40,966 nucleotides of DNA from an uncultured Mesorhizobium sp. (GCA_937958475.1 CALFXR010000026.1:1-40966); one strand, 5' to 3'. Shown: positions 1 through 8,568, counted from the stretch's first letter. Notes: generated by a model from the letters alone, not told the origin. Program-made: numbers and translations.

Positions 1-433
1 CGACCAGTTGCACGTAGTGCGGCGGGTTCCAGAAATGGGTGCCGAGGATGCGGGTGCGGTCCTTCGCGCGCGCCGCGATCTGGCCTATCGGGATGACCGA
101 GGTGTTGGAGGCGAGGATCGTTTGCGGGGCCGCAATCCGGTCGAGTTCGGCGAAGATGCCCTGTTTCAGATCAAGCTTCTCCGGCGCGGCCTCGATCACC
201 AGCGCCGCATCGACGACGACGTCCTCCAGCGTCGCCTTCAGCGCGATGTTGCTGGCGAGCGACAGGTCGAGATCGAGCGCGGCCATGATCGCCTTGACCC
301 GTTCGGGTACCGCAGCTAGCGCGGCAGGAACCGGGTCGTAGATCGAGACCGGGTGTCCGGCGGCGGCGAAGATCTGGGCGATGCCGTGACCCATCAGACC
401 GGCGCCGACGACGGCGATGCGTTCTTTTTTCAT
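1..433 (-). CDS. 3-hydroxyacyl-CoA dehydrogenase, N-terminal part (cut by window edge)
   Basis: The visible 144 residues are the NAD-binding half of a 3-hydroxyacyl-CoA dehydrogenase, which oxidises a 3-hydroxyacyl-CoA to the 3-ketoacyl-CoA in the cytoplasm. Seen: an ATG start followed by MKKERIAVVGAGLMGHGIAQ, the GxGxMGxGIA dinucleotide-binding motif, then IYDP ending the second strand, where an acidic residue picks NAD, and further on the family stretch ASNTS followed by GTHFWNPP. The C-terminal dimerisation domain lies outside the window. The start is 3 nt after the stop of the SDR gene upstream, so it is the last visible gene of the cyclase-cupin-SDR operon. Members of this family also act on carnitine, lambda-crystallin-type and hydroxybutyryl substrates, so the exact substrate is open. 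Confidence 0.9.
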   Translation of the reverse strand, partial: MKKERIAVVGAGLMGHGIAQIFAAAGHPVSIYDPVPAALAAVPERVKAIMAALDLDLSLASNIALKATLEDVVVDAALVIEAAPEKLDLKQGIFAELDRIAAPQTILASNTSVIPIGQIAARAKDRTRILGTHFWNPPHYVQLV

Positions 434-436
434 CGT

Positions 437-1222
437 TCAGCCCGCCGTGTATCCGCCGTCGACATAGAGAATCTGTCCGGTGCAGAAATCCGAGGCCGGC
501 GAGACGAGGTAGAGGAGCGCGCCGACGAGATCCGCCGGCTCGCCGAGACGGCCGAGCGGGATGCGCTTCAGCGCCGGCACGTTTGCCTGGCCGCCCGTCT
601 TCTCGTCGTCGAACATCCAGGCGGTCAGCTTGGAACGGAACACGGTCGGACCTATGCCGTTGACGTTTATTCGGTTCGGCCCCCATTCGAGTGCCAGCGC
701 CCGCACCAACCCGTCGATCGCCGCCTTCGAGGGGCAATAGGATGAATAGCCGAGCGGGCTTCCATGGCGGCCGCGCACCGACGAGATGAGCACGACCTTC
801 CCGCCGCGATCCTGTTCCAGCATGTGCCGGCCGACCGCCTTGCACATCAGCCAGGAGCCGCGGACGTTGGCGTCCATCACCGCGTCCCAGTCCTCGACCG
901 GCATCTTGCCGATCGGGCTCGGCAAGTTGGTGCCGGACGCCGAGACGAAGATGTCGACCCCGCCATGGGCTGCGACCGCCGCCTGCGCGATCGCCTCGGC
1001 GTCTTCGAGCGTGTCGGGACGCCGCGCGACCGTCGAGACTTCGGCGCCGAGCGCGCGTGCTTCGGCTGCCAGATCGTCGAGCGCGGACGCCGTGCCGGCG
1101 GCAAGCGTCAGGCGGGCGCCCATCGCGGCGAACGCCAGCACCGCCGCCCGGCCGAGAGCCCCGGTCGCTCCGGTTATGACTGCCGAACGCCCCCCGATCT
1201 CGAACAGCTCGCGCGGATTCAC
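437..1222 (-). CDS. SDR-family oxidoreductase
   Basis: A 261-residue classical short-chain dehydrogenase/reductase, probably NAD(P)-dependent oxidation or reduction of a hydroxyl/keto group in the cytoplasm. Seen: the cofactor motif TGATGALG near residues 18-25, the catalytic set Ser147/148, Tyr162 and Lys166 (in YCPSKAA), and the C-terminal YVDGGYTAG of the family. The usual NNAG motif is replaced by SASG. The start is GTG, and its last base pairs overlap the cupin stop as GTGA; GGGAG lies 7 nt upstream, so translation is probably coupled to the cupin gene. Together with the following 3-hydroxyacyl-CoA dehydrogenase it suggests stepwise oxidation of the product of the cyclase-type hydrolase. 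The substrate is not deducible. Confidence 0.9.
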   Translation of the reverse strand: MNPRELFEIGGRSAVITGATGALGRAAVLAFAAMGARLTLAAGTASALDDLAAEARALGAEVSTVARRPDTLEDAEAIAQAAVAAHGGVDIFVSASGTNLPSPIGKMPVEDWDAVMDANVRGSWLMCKAVGRHMLEQDRGGKVVLISSVRGRHGSPLGYSSYCPSKAAIDGLVRALALEWGPNRINVNGIGPTVFRSKLTAWMFDDEKTGGQANVPALKRIPLGRLGEPADLVGALLYLVSPASDFCTGQILYVDGGYTAG

Positions 1223-1572
1223 TTCGTCTCTCCCGGTTCGGCGGTTGCGCTGATGACCAGCATGCGCGCCACGTCGTGGCCACGGTTCTCGATCGTGCGG
1301 AATTCGCCCGGCGCAATGCGGCAGGTGTCCATGGATTTGAGCGTCACCGCCTCGGCGTCGGTGATCACGGTGATCTCGCCGTCGAGCAGCACGTAGACCT
1401 TTTCGGTCGCCGACGCCGCGCGCTCGGCGCCGCCGCCGGGCAGGAACAACGACAGGCCGACCCAGAAATGCTCGTTCGGCGTCGCGCTGCGTCCTTGCAG
1501 CAGGAACGAGACCATACCGTGATGCTTCGGCGCGTCGTAGGGTGAGACGGACTGGGCGCGGATCGTGTCCAT
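1219..1572 (-). CDS. Small cupin-domain protein
   Basis: A 117-residue single-domain beta-barrel protein of the cupin_2 type. Seen: a glycine- and proline-rich first cupin strand set (LFLPGGGAERAASATEKVY), a VLLDGEITV turn, and a second motif around APGEFRTIENRG. The first motif lacks the usual HxH pair, so metal binding is doubtful; it may be a binding or regulatory cupin, or an isomerase-like helper. It starts 4 nt after the cyclase gene and overlaps the SDR gene by 4 nt, so it is firmly inside the same operon. No function can be assigned beyond the fold. Confidence 0.82.
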   Translation of the reverse strand: MDTIRAQSVSPYDAPKHHGMVSFLLQGRSATPNEHFWVGLSLFLPGGGAERAASATEKVYVLLDGEITVITDAEAVTLKSMDTCRIAPGEFRTIENRGHDVARMLVISATAEPGETK

Positions 1573-1576
1573 GGTC

Positions 1577-3124
1577 TTACTCCCCGATCGCGACGACGCG
1601 GACGAAGGAGCCGTCGCCGCCTTCCCAGCGCCAGGGAAACGCCATCAGCGTGACGCGCTTTCCACTAAGCCTGTCGAGGTCGCCGCCGACGTTCTCGATG
1701 CCCGGAATCCCGTTCGTCATCAGGATCTTGTGAGCCGGCTCCCAGAGCGGGAAGTCGTCAATGATGTCGCGGCCGGTCTCGGCCTTGTACTCGTCGTTGA
1801 GGTGCGGCTGGATAGGGCCTGGCCCGTGCGGCCCGAGGTAGGTGCCGAGCGGGTGGTCGAGGGCCTGCACGTCGATGCCGACCATCTTGACGCCTCGCGC
1901 CACCAGCCAGTCGGCGGCTTCCTTGTAGAGGCCCGGCGAGTAGGCATAGTAGTCCGGATCGTCGCCGTACTTCTTGTGGTACCCGGTGTTGATGATGACG
2001 ATGTCGCCAGGCTCGATTCGCGGTGTCGCCTGCTCGAGGTCCTCCGCCGTGACCACTTCCCAGCGCCCCTTCGGGATCGACAGCACCACGCCGGTGCCGA
2101 AGAACTTCCACAGGTCGAAGCCGGTGATGTCGTGGGTCTCGGCGAGCACGTGCAGCGGGCAGTCCATGTGGGTGCCGCGATGCATGACGGTCGAGAAATG
2201 CAGCACCTGCGCGCCGTCCCGCGAATGGAACTGGTGGCGGCTGAACGAGTGGATCGGATTCTTGCCCGGCCAAAACGAGACGTTGTAGCCCCAGTCGTGG
2301 GTCAGGTCGTGCATCGGCGCCCCCGGATCCGCGACGTCGACGTCCGCTCCATCGGGGTGCTCGATGCCGACGACGCGCACGATGCTTCCGTCGCCTTCCT
2401 TCCAGCGATAGGGAAGGGCGGCCACGGTCAGGCGCTTGCCACCGAGCACTCCGATGTCGCCGCCGAGCTCCTCGATGGTCGGGATGCCCGCCTTCAGCAG
2501 GAGCCGATGCGCCGGCTGCCAGTCGCGGAAGATCTCGCGCGGATCGGTACCGGTTTCCCGCTCGTACTCGGCGGCGAGACGGGGCAGAAGCGGCCCGCCG
2601 CGCTGCGGACCGAGCGACGTCGCCAGCGGATGGTCGATGGCCGGTGTGTCCAGCCCGACCAGTTTGACCTTGCGATCGATCAACCAGCGCGCACCCGCTT
2701 CCGAAAGGCCCGGCGCGTGGGCGAAGTAGCGCTGGTTGTCGGCGCGGAAGCGATGCCAGCCGGTGTCGATCAACACGATGTCGCCCGCCCTCACGGCGGG
2801 CTCCGCCGCCTCGAGATCGTCGGCTTCGACCAGGCCCCACTTGTCCTTCGGGATCGACAGTACGACCGCGCGGCCGAAAAAACGGTCGAGCGGCACGGAG
2901 CCCATCGGCGCGCCGCCGGCTACAAGATGCAGCGGCGCGTTGACATGGGTCGAGGCGTGCATGGTGGTGGAGAAGCGCTGGGTCAACGTGCCATGCAGCG
3001 CGTGAAAAGAGCCGCGTTCGAACACGCAGCCGGGAAAGCCCGGCCAGACCGGCGCTCCGTGTCCCCACGGATGGCTCAGATCGTGGAACCGCAAACCGGT
3101 TGCCGGATCGGTGACAGATGCCAT
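1577..3124 (-). CDS. Tandem two-domain cyclase-family metallohydrolase
   Basis: A 515-residue protein made of two consecutive cyclase (kynurenine formamidase/isatin hydrolase-like) domains, about residues 1-255 and 270-515. The family hydrolyses cyclic or linear amides with a bound metal. Domain 2 has the canonical HxGTHxDxPxH motif (H315, H319, D321, H325); domain 1 has HASTHVNAPLH (H56, H60, N62, H66), with Asn where Asp is usual. Both domains keep the late DHPLxTxLGP segment. Single-domain members are about 210-280 residues, so this is a duplication or fusion. ATG at 3124 is preferred to an in-frame ATG at 3184 because GGAGG sits 8 nt upstream. It is the first gene of the leftward operon, divergent from a LysR gene that probably controls it. 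Confidence 0.88.
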   Translation of the reverse strand: MASVTDPATGLRFHDLSHPWGHGAPVWPGFPGCVFERGSFHALHGTLTQRFSTTMHASTHVNAPLHLVAGGAPMGSVPLDRFFGRAVVLSIPKDKWGLVEADDLEAAEPAVRAGDIVLIDTGWHRFRADNQRYFAHAPGLSEAGARWLIDRKVKLVGLDTPAIDHPLATSLGPQRGGPLLPRLAAEYERETGTDPREIFRDWQPAHRLLLKAGIPTIEELGGDIGVLGGKRLTVAALPYRWKEGDGSIVRVVGIEHPDGADVDVADPGAPMHDLTHDWGYNVSFWPGKNPIHSFSRHQFHSRDGAQVLHFSTVMHRGTHMDCPLHVLAETHDITGFDLWKFFGTGVVLSIPKGRWEVVTAEDLEQATPRIEPGDIVIINTGYHKKYGDDPDYYAYSPGLYKEAADWLVARGVKMVGIDVQALDHPLGTYLGPHGPGPIQPHLNDEYKAETGRDIIDDFPLWEPAHKILMTNGIPGIENVGGDLDRLSGKRVTLMAFPWRWEGGDGSFVRVVAIGE

Positions 3125-3371
3125 CCGCATATCCTCCCTTGCATATTCGGCAGTCTTTTCGAGAAGAGCGGATATGCCCTTCACCGCGTTGTTGCCGGGA
3201 AGCTAGTGGCGAGGCCCACGCGAAGTCCAATCGAGCTTCGGCATTGATGCATTACCGTTTTTCATTGCTCTTTTTCGTGCCGCCGGGTGAATAATGCGCA
3301 TGCTGGGCCGCTTTCCCGCCTTCCCTGACCGACGTCGGGGAGGCCGGGATTAGCGCCGGGAGGAGTAGCCG
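3125..3371. promoter_or_regulatory. Divergent promoter region between cyclase operon and lysR gene
   Basis: This 247-bp gap separates two divergent genes and contains AT-rich stretches unlike its surroundings (around 3250-3300). It holds the short dyads ATGCAT (3248-3253 region) and ATGCGCAT (3294-3301). LysR proteins usually bind the gap between their own gene and a divergent target, so an operator here is expected. GGAGGAG just before 3372 is the ribosome site of lysR. I could not fix a -35/-10 pair with confidence. Confidence 0.45.
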
Positions 3372-4322
3372 ATGGCGGACGATACGCAACGCAAGAAGAC
3401 GTTGGAAAACAACGTCGACGCCCTCGCGCGCATCGACTCGCGCCAGCTGCGCAGCTTGCTCGCCGTCGTCCGCAACGAGGGCTTCACGGCAGCGGCGGAA
3501 AAGCTCAACCTGACCCAGCCGGCATTGTCGCGCAGCGTCCAGATGCTGGAGGAGCGGCTCGGCGTGCGACTGATCGAGCGGACTTCCAAATCCTTCGATC
3601 TGACGCCGTTCGGTCGCATCGTGGTCGACCGGGCGAGAGCGGTTGAGCGCGAGTTCAACCAGGTCCTGAGCGAGATCAAGGCGCTTCAGGAAGGTGCCGC
3701 CGGATCGGTTTCGATCGGCGTCGGCCCGAGCGCGATAGGCTATCTCTCCTCGGCCATCCGCACCTTCCAGGAGGAGCGGCCGAACATCATGGTCCGCATC
3801 ACCGTCGATTCCATGGAGGCCAACTACAAGGCCCTGCTCGACGGCGACCTCGACGTGATCTGCACCGCGCTGAACTTTCCCAGCCACAACCGGCTGATCA
3901 CCGAGGAACTGGCCGAGGTCCGCAACGTCATCATCGCCGACAAGTCGCATCCGCTGTGCGGGCGAGACAAGGTGCTGGCTGCTGAGCTTGTCGACTACCC
4001 GTGGATCTTCTTTTCCAACGACCAGATGGGCTACGAGCGGGTGGCGAGCTATTTCGCCGCCAAGGATGTCGAGCCGCCGAAGCCGGCGATCGAGACCAAT
4101 GCCATCGACACGATGTTCACGCTGCTGAACGAGGGCCGCTACGTGGCGAGCGTGCCGTCCATGGTGCTGTCACGCGCGCGGATGGCCGGTCTGGAGGAAA
4201 TCCGCGTCGACGGCTCGTTCTGGAGCATGACAATGGGGATCGCCTATCTGCGCAGCGTTCATCCCGCGCCTGCGGTTACCTCGCTGTCCGTCATCCTGCG
4301 CCGCCATTTCAGAAAGATCTGA
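3372..4322 (+). CDS. LysR-family transcriptional regulator
   Basis: A 316-residue LysR-type regulator. Seen: the N-terminal winged helix-turn-helix at about residues 20-80, with the family hallmarks AAAEKLNLTQPALSRSV and LGVRLIERT, then a linker helix and an effector-binding domain starting near residue 110 (GSVSIGVGPS). The start ATG has GGAGGAG 8 nt upstream. It is divergent from the cyclase-cupin-SDR-dehydrogenase operon, the usual layout for a LysR activator of a catabolic operon, so its co-inducer is probably a pathway intermediate. A leftward open frame on the other strand is a shadow. Confidence 0.93.
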   Translation: MADDTQRKKTLENNVDALARIDSRQLRSLLAVVRNEGFTAAAEKLNLTQPALSRSVQMLEERLGVRLIERTSKSFDLTPFGRIVVDRARAVEREFNQVLSEIKALQEGAAGSVSIGVGPSAIGYLSSAIRTFQEERPNIMVRITVDSMEANYKALLDGDLDVICTALNFPSHNRLITEELAEVRNVIIADKSHPLCGRDKVLAAELVDYPWIFFSNDQMGYERVASYFAAKDVEPPKPAIETNAIDTMFTLLNEGRYVASVPSMVLSRARMAGLEEIRVDGSFWSMTMGIAYLRSVHPAPAVTSLSVILRRHFRKI

Positions 4323-4641
4323 TCGAGAGGCGATGGCGAAAGAATGAGTGCGAGTCCGGCGGACGGGGGACGTCACCTCCGCGATCGAGCGAAGGTTGCT
4401 CAATCGGCGTCTCGGGTGCGCGGGATGTTGCTCGACCCTCCACTGGAATGATCGCGCGCGTCCGGCGTTGCGTCCGGTTCTTCTCCGGTCCGAACATGTC
4501 CCCGGCGGCGGCTTTGCCCTTCCGGGCCGGTGACGCGTAGGACGCGAGCGCGGTGCCGTCGGCGTGGCGTGGCGCAAGCGAGTGTCGCTGGGTGACGGTG
4601 CCGGCGACCCGTCGGACAGCCGCCGGGGCCGCATCCGTCGC
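4323..4641. other. Convergent gap with no gene seen
   Basis: 319 bp between the lysR stop and the stop of the convergent BKACE gene. Several short frames are open, but none has a ribosome site, codon pattern or recognisable protein. No clear hairpin with a T-run is visible. Confidence 0.5.
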
Positions 4642-5487
4642 TCAACGCCGAATCACGGCACGCTGCGTACTCCGCATCGCCGCGGCGTCACAAACGCTGA
4701 AGCCAACAGCGCGAACGGCCGCTGCGAGGTTCGCCACCAGTTGGGCGTTCGAGCGTGCCGGGCCGCCGTCGGGCAGCAGCAGATTGTTCTCGAAGCCGAT
4801 GCGGACATGCCCACCGAGCAGGGCACCCGCCGTCACGCATGCCGCCTCGTGGCGGCCGAAGGCGCAGACGCTCCAGTTGCCGAATCGCGGCATGTCCGGT
4901 TCGAGGAAGGGCAGCAGGTCGGCCGGTTGCGCGGTCTGGCCCGTCGTGTAGCGTCCGAGCACGTACAGCACGGGGACATCCTTCCACGGCACGATGCCCC
5001 GGTTGATCATCCCGGCAAGGCGCGCCGCCTCCGTCGGGTCGTAGAGGATGATCTGCGGGATGACGTCTTCGCGGTCCATCCAGGAGAGCAACTCCGCGAA
5101 CGCCGGTTCCGAGCGGTCGTCCGGAGCAAGCTCGCGCAGGGCGAGCGACGCGGCCTCGGGGCGCACCGCCTTCAGAACCGCCGACTGTTCGGCAGGGCCG
5201 TAGATGCCGAGCGACTCGGTTGTGATCTGGATGACGAGGCGATCCCCGACCTCGGAGCGGATGGCCGTGATCGCCTCCCGGTAGGCGCCGGCGTCGAGGA
5301 GATGGCCTCCTGCCGCGTCGCGCACGTGCACGTGGATCATCGACGCGCCGGCGTCGTGACATTCGGCGGCGCAACGCGCCAGCTCCCCTGCGGTCATCGG
5401 GATGGCGGGATGGTCGGTTCGCGTCCGGCGGCCGCCATTGGGGGCGACGGCGATGGCGATCTGGCGACGGGGCTCGACTGCGGTCAT
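4642..5487 (-). CDS. BKACE (DUF849) beta-keto acid cleavage enzyme
   Basis: A 281-residue TIM-barrel enzyme of the beta-keto acid cleavage family. Characterised members condense a beta-keto acid with acetyl-CoA and release acetoacetate plus a new acyl-CoA; the founder, Kce, acts in lysine fermentation on 3-keto-5-aminohexanoate. Seen: the opening APNGGRRTRTDHPAIPMT, IHVHVRD with H52 and H54 as expected metal ligands, REL at about 118-120, and GFENN with E233 as the likely third ligand. The usual GxEDN is GFENN here. The gene is divergent from the rpiR-aminotransferase operon across a 74-bp gap with two dyads, so the two are probably co-regulated. The neighbouring aminotransferase could supply its beta-keto acid from a beta-amino acid (inference). 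Confidence 0.88.
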   Translation of the reverse strand: MTAVEPRRQIAIAVAPNGGRRTRTDHPAIPMTAGELARCAAECHDAGASMIHVHVRDAAGGHLLDAGAYREAITAIRSEVGDRLVIQITTESLGIYGPAEQSAVLKAVRPEAASLALRELAPDDRSEPAFAELLSWMDREDVIPQIILYDPTEAARLAGMINRGIVPWKDVPVLYVLGRYTTGQTAQPADLLPFLEPDMPRFGNWSVCAFGRHEAACVTAGALLGGHVRIGFENNLLLPDGGPARSNAQLVANLAAAVRAVGFSVCDAAAMRSTQRAVIRR

Positions 5488-5541
5488 GATCCATATAGAT
5501 CATAAATTACACCAATAAAACAAGTGTTGCAAACCGGTTTG
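5487..5541. promoter_or_regulatory. Operator-like dyads in divergent promoter
   Basis: The gap between the BKACE and rpiR genes holds a perfect 12-bp palindrome CAAACCGGTTTG (5530-5541) and a second dyad TGATC-CATATA-GATCA (5487-5502) that overlaps the BKACE start codon. The stretch between them is AT-rich. Both are plausible binding sites for the MurR/RpiR regulator encoded 20 bp away; which one it binds is unknown. Confidence 0.5.
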
Positions 5542-5561
5542 GGAGCGCTTACGAAGGTCGG

Positions 5562-6446
5562 ATGCAAGCGAGCCCACTCTCCGACCGGATCGTCGAGTCC
5601 TTCGAAACCCTTTCCGGCCAGCTGCAACTCGCTGCCCGCTACGTGCTCGAGCACCCCAGCGACGTTGCCCTGCTGTCGATGCGGGAACAGGCGCGGCAGG
5701 CTAACGTCCAGCCGGCGACGATGACCCGTCTCGCCAAGCATCTCGGCTTCTCCGGCTACGAAGACGTGCGCCAGCTCTATGCCGACGCGATGAGGGGCGA
5801 GGGGACGGGCTTCGCGGGCAAGGTCGGCGCGCAGGCCAAGAGCCAGAAGCTCAAGGGCGACCATTCGCTTGCCGCCGATATGGTGAGCGTGATCGGCGGC
5901 CAGATCGCCGGGCTGGCCCTGCCCGAGGCGCTGGACCGGCTGGTCGAAGCGGCACGGCTGATCGAGGGGGCACGGCGTATCTATTGCCTCGGGCTGCGGT
6001 CGAGCCATTCCGCGGCCTGGCACCTTCACTACATCCTGTCGCTCGCCGGCAAGCAGTCGATCATGCTCGACGCCATGGGGGGCATCGGTGTCGATCCGCT
6101 CGGCAGCGCGATGGCGGACGATCTGCTGATCGCGGTCAGCGTGCTTCCCTATACGCGCCAGACGATCGAGATCACGGAATACGCGCAGGCTTGCGGCGTC
6201 AGCGTTGTGGCCATCACCGACAGCCCGGTCGCGCCGCTGGCGCAGCGCGCCGCGGCCACCGTCATCGTACCCACCGACAGCCCTTCTTTCCTCCACACAA
6301 TGTCGTCCGCCTTCATCGTCGCCGAGATCCTCGGCGCGCTGGTTGCGGGACGCGGCGGGGAAGCGGCGCGCGAGGCATTGGCCCGCGTGGACCGCCAGTC
6401 GGCGGCCCTCAACACCCACTACCAGACCAGAAACAGACGTCCATGA
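5562..6446 (+). CDS. MurR/RpiR-family transcriptional regulator
   Basis: A 294-residue regulator with an N-terminal RpiR-type helix-turn-helix (about residues 1-80, with SMREQARQANVQPATMTRLA and the following LGFSGYEDVRQLY) and a C-terminal SIS-like ligand domain (about 125-270, including IYCLGLRSSH and PSFLHTMSSAF). Family members usually sense phosphosugars, but many copies sit beside amino-acid catabolic genes, as here. The stop overlaps the aminotransferase start as ATGA, so it leads the operon rpiR-aminotransferase-glnHPQ-C45 and probably regulates it and the divergent BKACE gene. Confidence 0.92.
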   Translation: MQASPLSDRIVESFETLSGQLQLAARYVLEHPSDVALLSMREQARQANVQPATMTRLAKHLGFSGYEDVRQLYADAMRGEGTGFAGKVGAQAKSQKLKGDHSLAADMVSVIGGQIAGLALPEALDRLVEAARLIEGARRIYCLGLRSSHSAAWHLHYILSLAGKQSIMLDAMGGIGVDPLGSAMADDLLIAVSVLPYTRQTIEITEYAQACGVSVVAITDSPVAPLAQRAAATVIVPTDSPSFLHTMSSAFIVAEILGALVAGRGGEAAREALARVDRQSAALNTHYQTRNRRP

Positions 6447-7795
6447 CCCGCATTCTCCACCGCGCCATTCATTCGACCCCGCCCATCGCCGTGGGCGGCA
6501 AGGGCATCGAACTCTTCGACGCGGACGGCAATGCCTATATCGACGCCTCCGGCGGAGCGGCGGTCTCGTGCCTCGGTCATGCACATCCCGACGTGCTGGC
6601 CGCGATGCATGCCCAGGCGGATCGGCTCGCCTACGCGCATACCAGTTTCTTCTCGTCGCAGGCGGCGGAAGACCTCGCAGACCTCCTGATCGAGGGCGCC
6701 CCCGCCGGCCTGAGCCATGTCTTCTTCGTCTCCGGCGGCTCGGAGGCGATCGAGGCCTCGCTGAAGATGGCGCGGCAGTATTTCGTGGAGAAAGGCGAGC
6801 CGCAGCGGCGCCACCTCATCGCCCGTCGCCAGAGCTACCACGGCAACACGCTGGGCGCGCTGGCAGCCGGGGGCAATGAATGGCGGCGAGCGCAGTTCAA
6901 GCCCCTGCTGATCGAGACCCACCACATCGACCCTTGCTATGCCTACCGGCTGCAAGGACCGGACGAGAGCGACGAGGCCTACGCTACCAGGGCGGCTCAG
7001 CAACTGGAGGACAAGATCCTCGAGCTCGGCGCCGACCAGGTCATCGCCTTCGTCGCGGAGACGGTGGTGGGCGCGACATCGGGAGCGGTTCCTCCGGTTG
7101 GCGACTACTTCAAGCGTATCCGCGCCATCTGCGACCGGTACGGCGTGCTGTTGATCCTCGACGAGGTGATGTGCGGCATGGGGCGTTGCGGCACTCTGCA
7201 CGCCTGCGAGCAGGAAGGGATCGCCCCCGACCTGATGACGCTCGCCAAGGGCCTGGGCGGCGGTTACCAGCCGACCGGCGCGGTGCTGCTCTCGCGCAGG
7301 ATCTTCGATGCCTTCGCCGACGGCTCCGGCTTCTTCCAGCATGGCCACACCTACATGGGCCATCCGATGGCAGCCGCAGCCGGCCTTGCCGTGCAGCAGG
7401 TGATCCGTCGCGACAACCTCCTCGCCAATGTCGTCGCCATGGGCGAGGAATTGGAGCGCCGGCTGATCGACAGGCTCGGCAATCACCATCACGTCGGCGA
7501 CATCCGTGGCCGCGGCCTGTTCCGCGCGGTGGAATTCGTCGCCGAGCGGCCCGGAAAGCAGCCGTTCGACCCGGCACTCAAGCTCAACACGCGCATCAGG
7601 AAAGAGGCGATGGCTCGGGGCCTGATGGTCTACCCGATGGGCGGCACGATCGACGGCCTGCGCGGCGACCACGTGTTGCTGGCGCCGCCCTTCATCGTCG
7701 AGCGCAAGGATATCGATCGCATCGTCGATCGGTTCGGCGACGCCGTGGATGCGGCGATCGCCCAGATACCGGCAGCCGCCCGGGCAGCCGGATAG
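6443..7795 (+). CDS. Class III (omega-amino acid type) aminotransferase
   Basis: A 450-residue PLP enzyme of aminotransferase class III, which moves an amino group, often a terminal or beta one, to a keto acid in the cytoplasm. Seen: GNAYIDASGGAAVSCLGHAHP near the N-terminus, FFVSGGSEAIEASLKMAR for phosphate binding, LILDEV with D240, which contacts the PLP ring nitrogen, and TLAKGLGGGY with the Schiff-base lysine K269. The length is normal for the family. The start overlaps the rpiR stop by 4 nt. Genes for a glutamine-type importer and an amidohydrolase follow, and a BKACE gene is divergent, so a beta- or omega-amino acid is a likely substrate. The exact acceptor and donor cannot be read. 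Confidence 0.92.
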   Translation: MTRILHRAIHSTPPIAVGGKGIELFDADGNAYIDASGGAAVSCLGHAHPDVLAAMHAQADRLAYAHTSFFSSQAAEDLADLLIEGAPAGLSHVFFVSGGSEAIEASLKMARQYFVEKGEPQRRHLIARRQSYHGNTLGALAAGGNEWRRAQFKPLLIETHHIDPCYAYRLQGPDESDEAYATRAAQQLEDKILELGADQVIAFVAETVVGATSGAVPPVGDYFKRIRAICDRYGVLLILDEVMCGMGRCGTLHACEQEGIAPDLMTLAKGLGGGYQPTGAVLLSRRIFDAFADGSGFFQHGHTYMGHPMAAAAGLAVQQVIRRDNLLANVVAMGEELERRLIDRLGNHHHVGDIRGRGLFRAVEFVAERPGKQPFDPALKLNTRIRKEAMARGLMVYPMGGTIDGLRGDHVLLAPPFIVERKDIDRIVDRFGDAVDAAIAQIPAAARAAG

Positions 7796-7827
7796 AGCGA
7801 TAACCACTCGAAAAAGAGGAACTGACC

Positions 7828-8568
7828 ATGAAAGTCCGCACTCTCTTCATCGCCGCCTTCGCCGCCGCCATGGCCCTTGCCCAGCCGACTCGGGCCGCCG
7901 ACCTGGTGGTCGCCACGGACACCGCCTTCGTGCCGTTCGAATTCAAGGAGGGCGACAAGTATGTCGGCTTCGATATCGACATGTGGGACGCCATCGCGCA
8001 GGAGATCGGCGTGAGCTACACGCTCCAGCCGATGGACTTCAACGGCATCATTCCCGCGCTGCAGACCAAGCAGGTGGACGTCGCGCTGGCCGGCATCACC
8101 ATCAAGGAGGAGCGCCAGAAGGTCATCGACTTCTCCGACGGCTACTATGCCAGCGGCTTCCTGCTGATGGTGCCCGCCGACAGCACCATCAAGAACGCCG
8201 AAGACCTGAAGGGCAAGATACTGGCGGTGAAGACCGGCACGTCGGCCACCGATTACGCCAAGGAGCACTTCACCGAGACGGAGCTGCGCCAGTTCCCGAA
8301 CATCGACAACGCCTATCTCGAATTGCAGACCGGTCGCGTCGACGCCGCCATGCACGACACGCCGAACGTTCTCTATTACGTGGCCACCGCCGGCGGCGGC
8401 AAGGTCAAGGCGGTGGGCGAGCAGATGATGGCGCACCAGTACGGCATCGGCTTCCCCAAGGGCAGCGAACTCGTCGCCAAGGTCAACGCCGCCCTCGCCA
8501 ACATGAAGAAGGACGGCCGCTACAACGCCATCTACAAGAAGTGGTTCGGCGCCGAGCCGCAGAGCTGA
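7828..8568 (+). CDS. glnH: Glutamine-type ABC transporter periplasmic binding protein
   Basis: A 246-residue solute-binding protein of family 3 (polar amino acids). Seen: an N-terminal signal peptide of about 23 residues (MKVRTLFIAAF to TRA), then VVATDTAFVPFEFK, DFNGIIPALQTKQVD and ALAGITI. The sequence tracks enterobacterial GlnH very closely along its length, including RQFPNIDNAY, AMHDTPNVLYY and the terminal YKKWFGAEP. GAGGAA precedes the ATG. The similarity points to glutamine or a related amide, but in this operon the true ligand may be the substrate of the amidohydrolase or aminotransferase. A GC-rich stem-loop follows directly. Confidence 0.93.
   Translation: MKVRTLFIAAFAAAMALAQPTRAADLVVATDTAFVPFEFKEGDKYVGFDIDMWDAIAQEIGVSYTLQPMDFNGIIPALQTKQVDVALAGITIKEERQKVIDFSDGYYASGFLLMVPADSTIKNAEDLKGKILAVKTGTSATDYAKEHFTETELRQFPNIDNAYLELQTGRVDAAMHDTPNVLYYVATAGGGKVKAVGEQMMAHQYGIGFPKGSELVAKVNAALANMKKDGRYNAIYKKWFGAEPQS

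Noticed and set aside
1565..3247. 560-codon rightward open frame opposite the tandem cyclase gene
   Set aside because: Arg/Asp/Val-rich translation without domains; the leftward frame has clear cyclase motifs and a ribosome site.
3252..3950. Leftward frame opposite lysR
   Set aside because: Shadow of the LysR gene, no recognisable protein.
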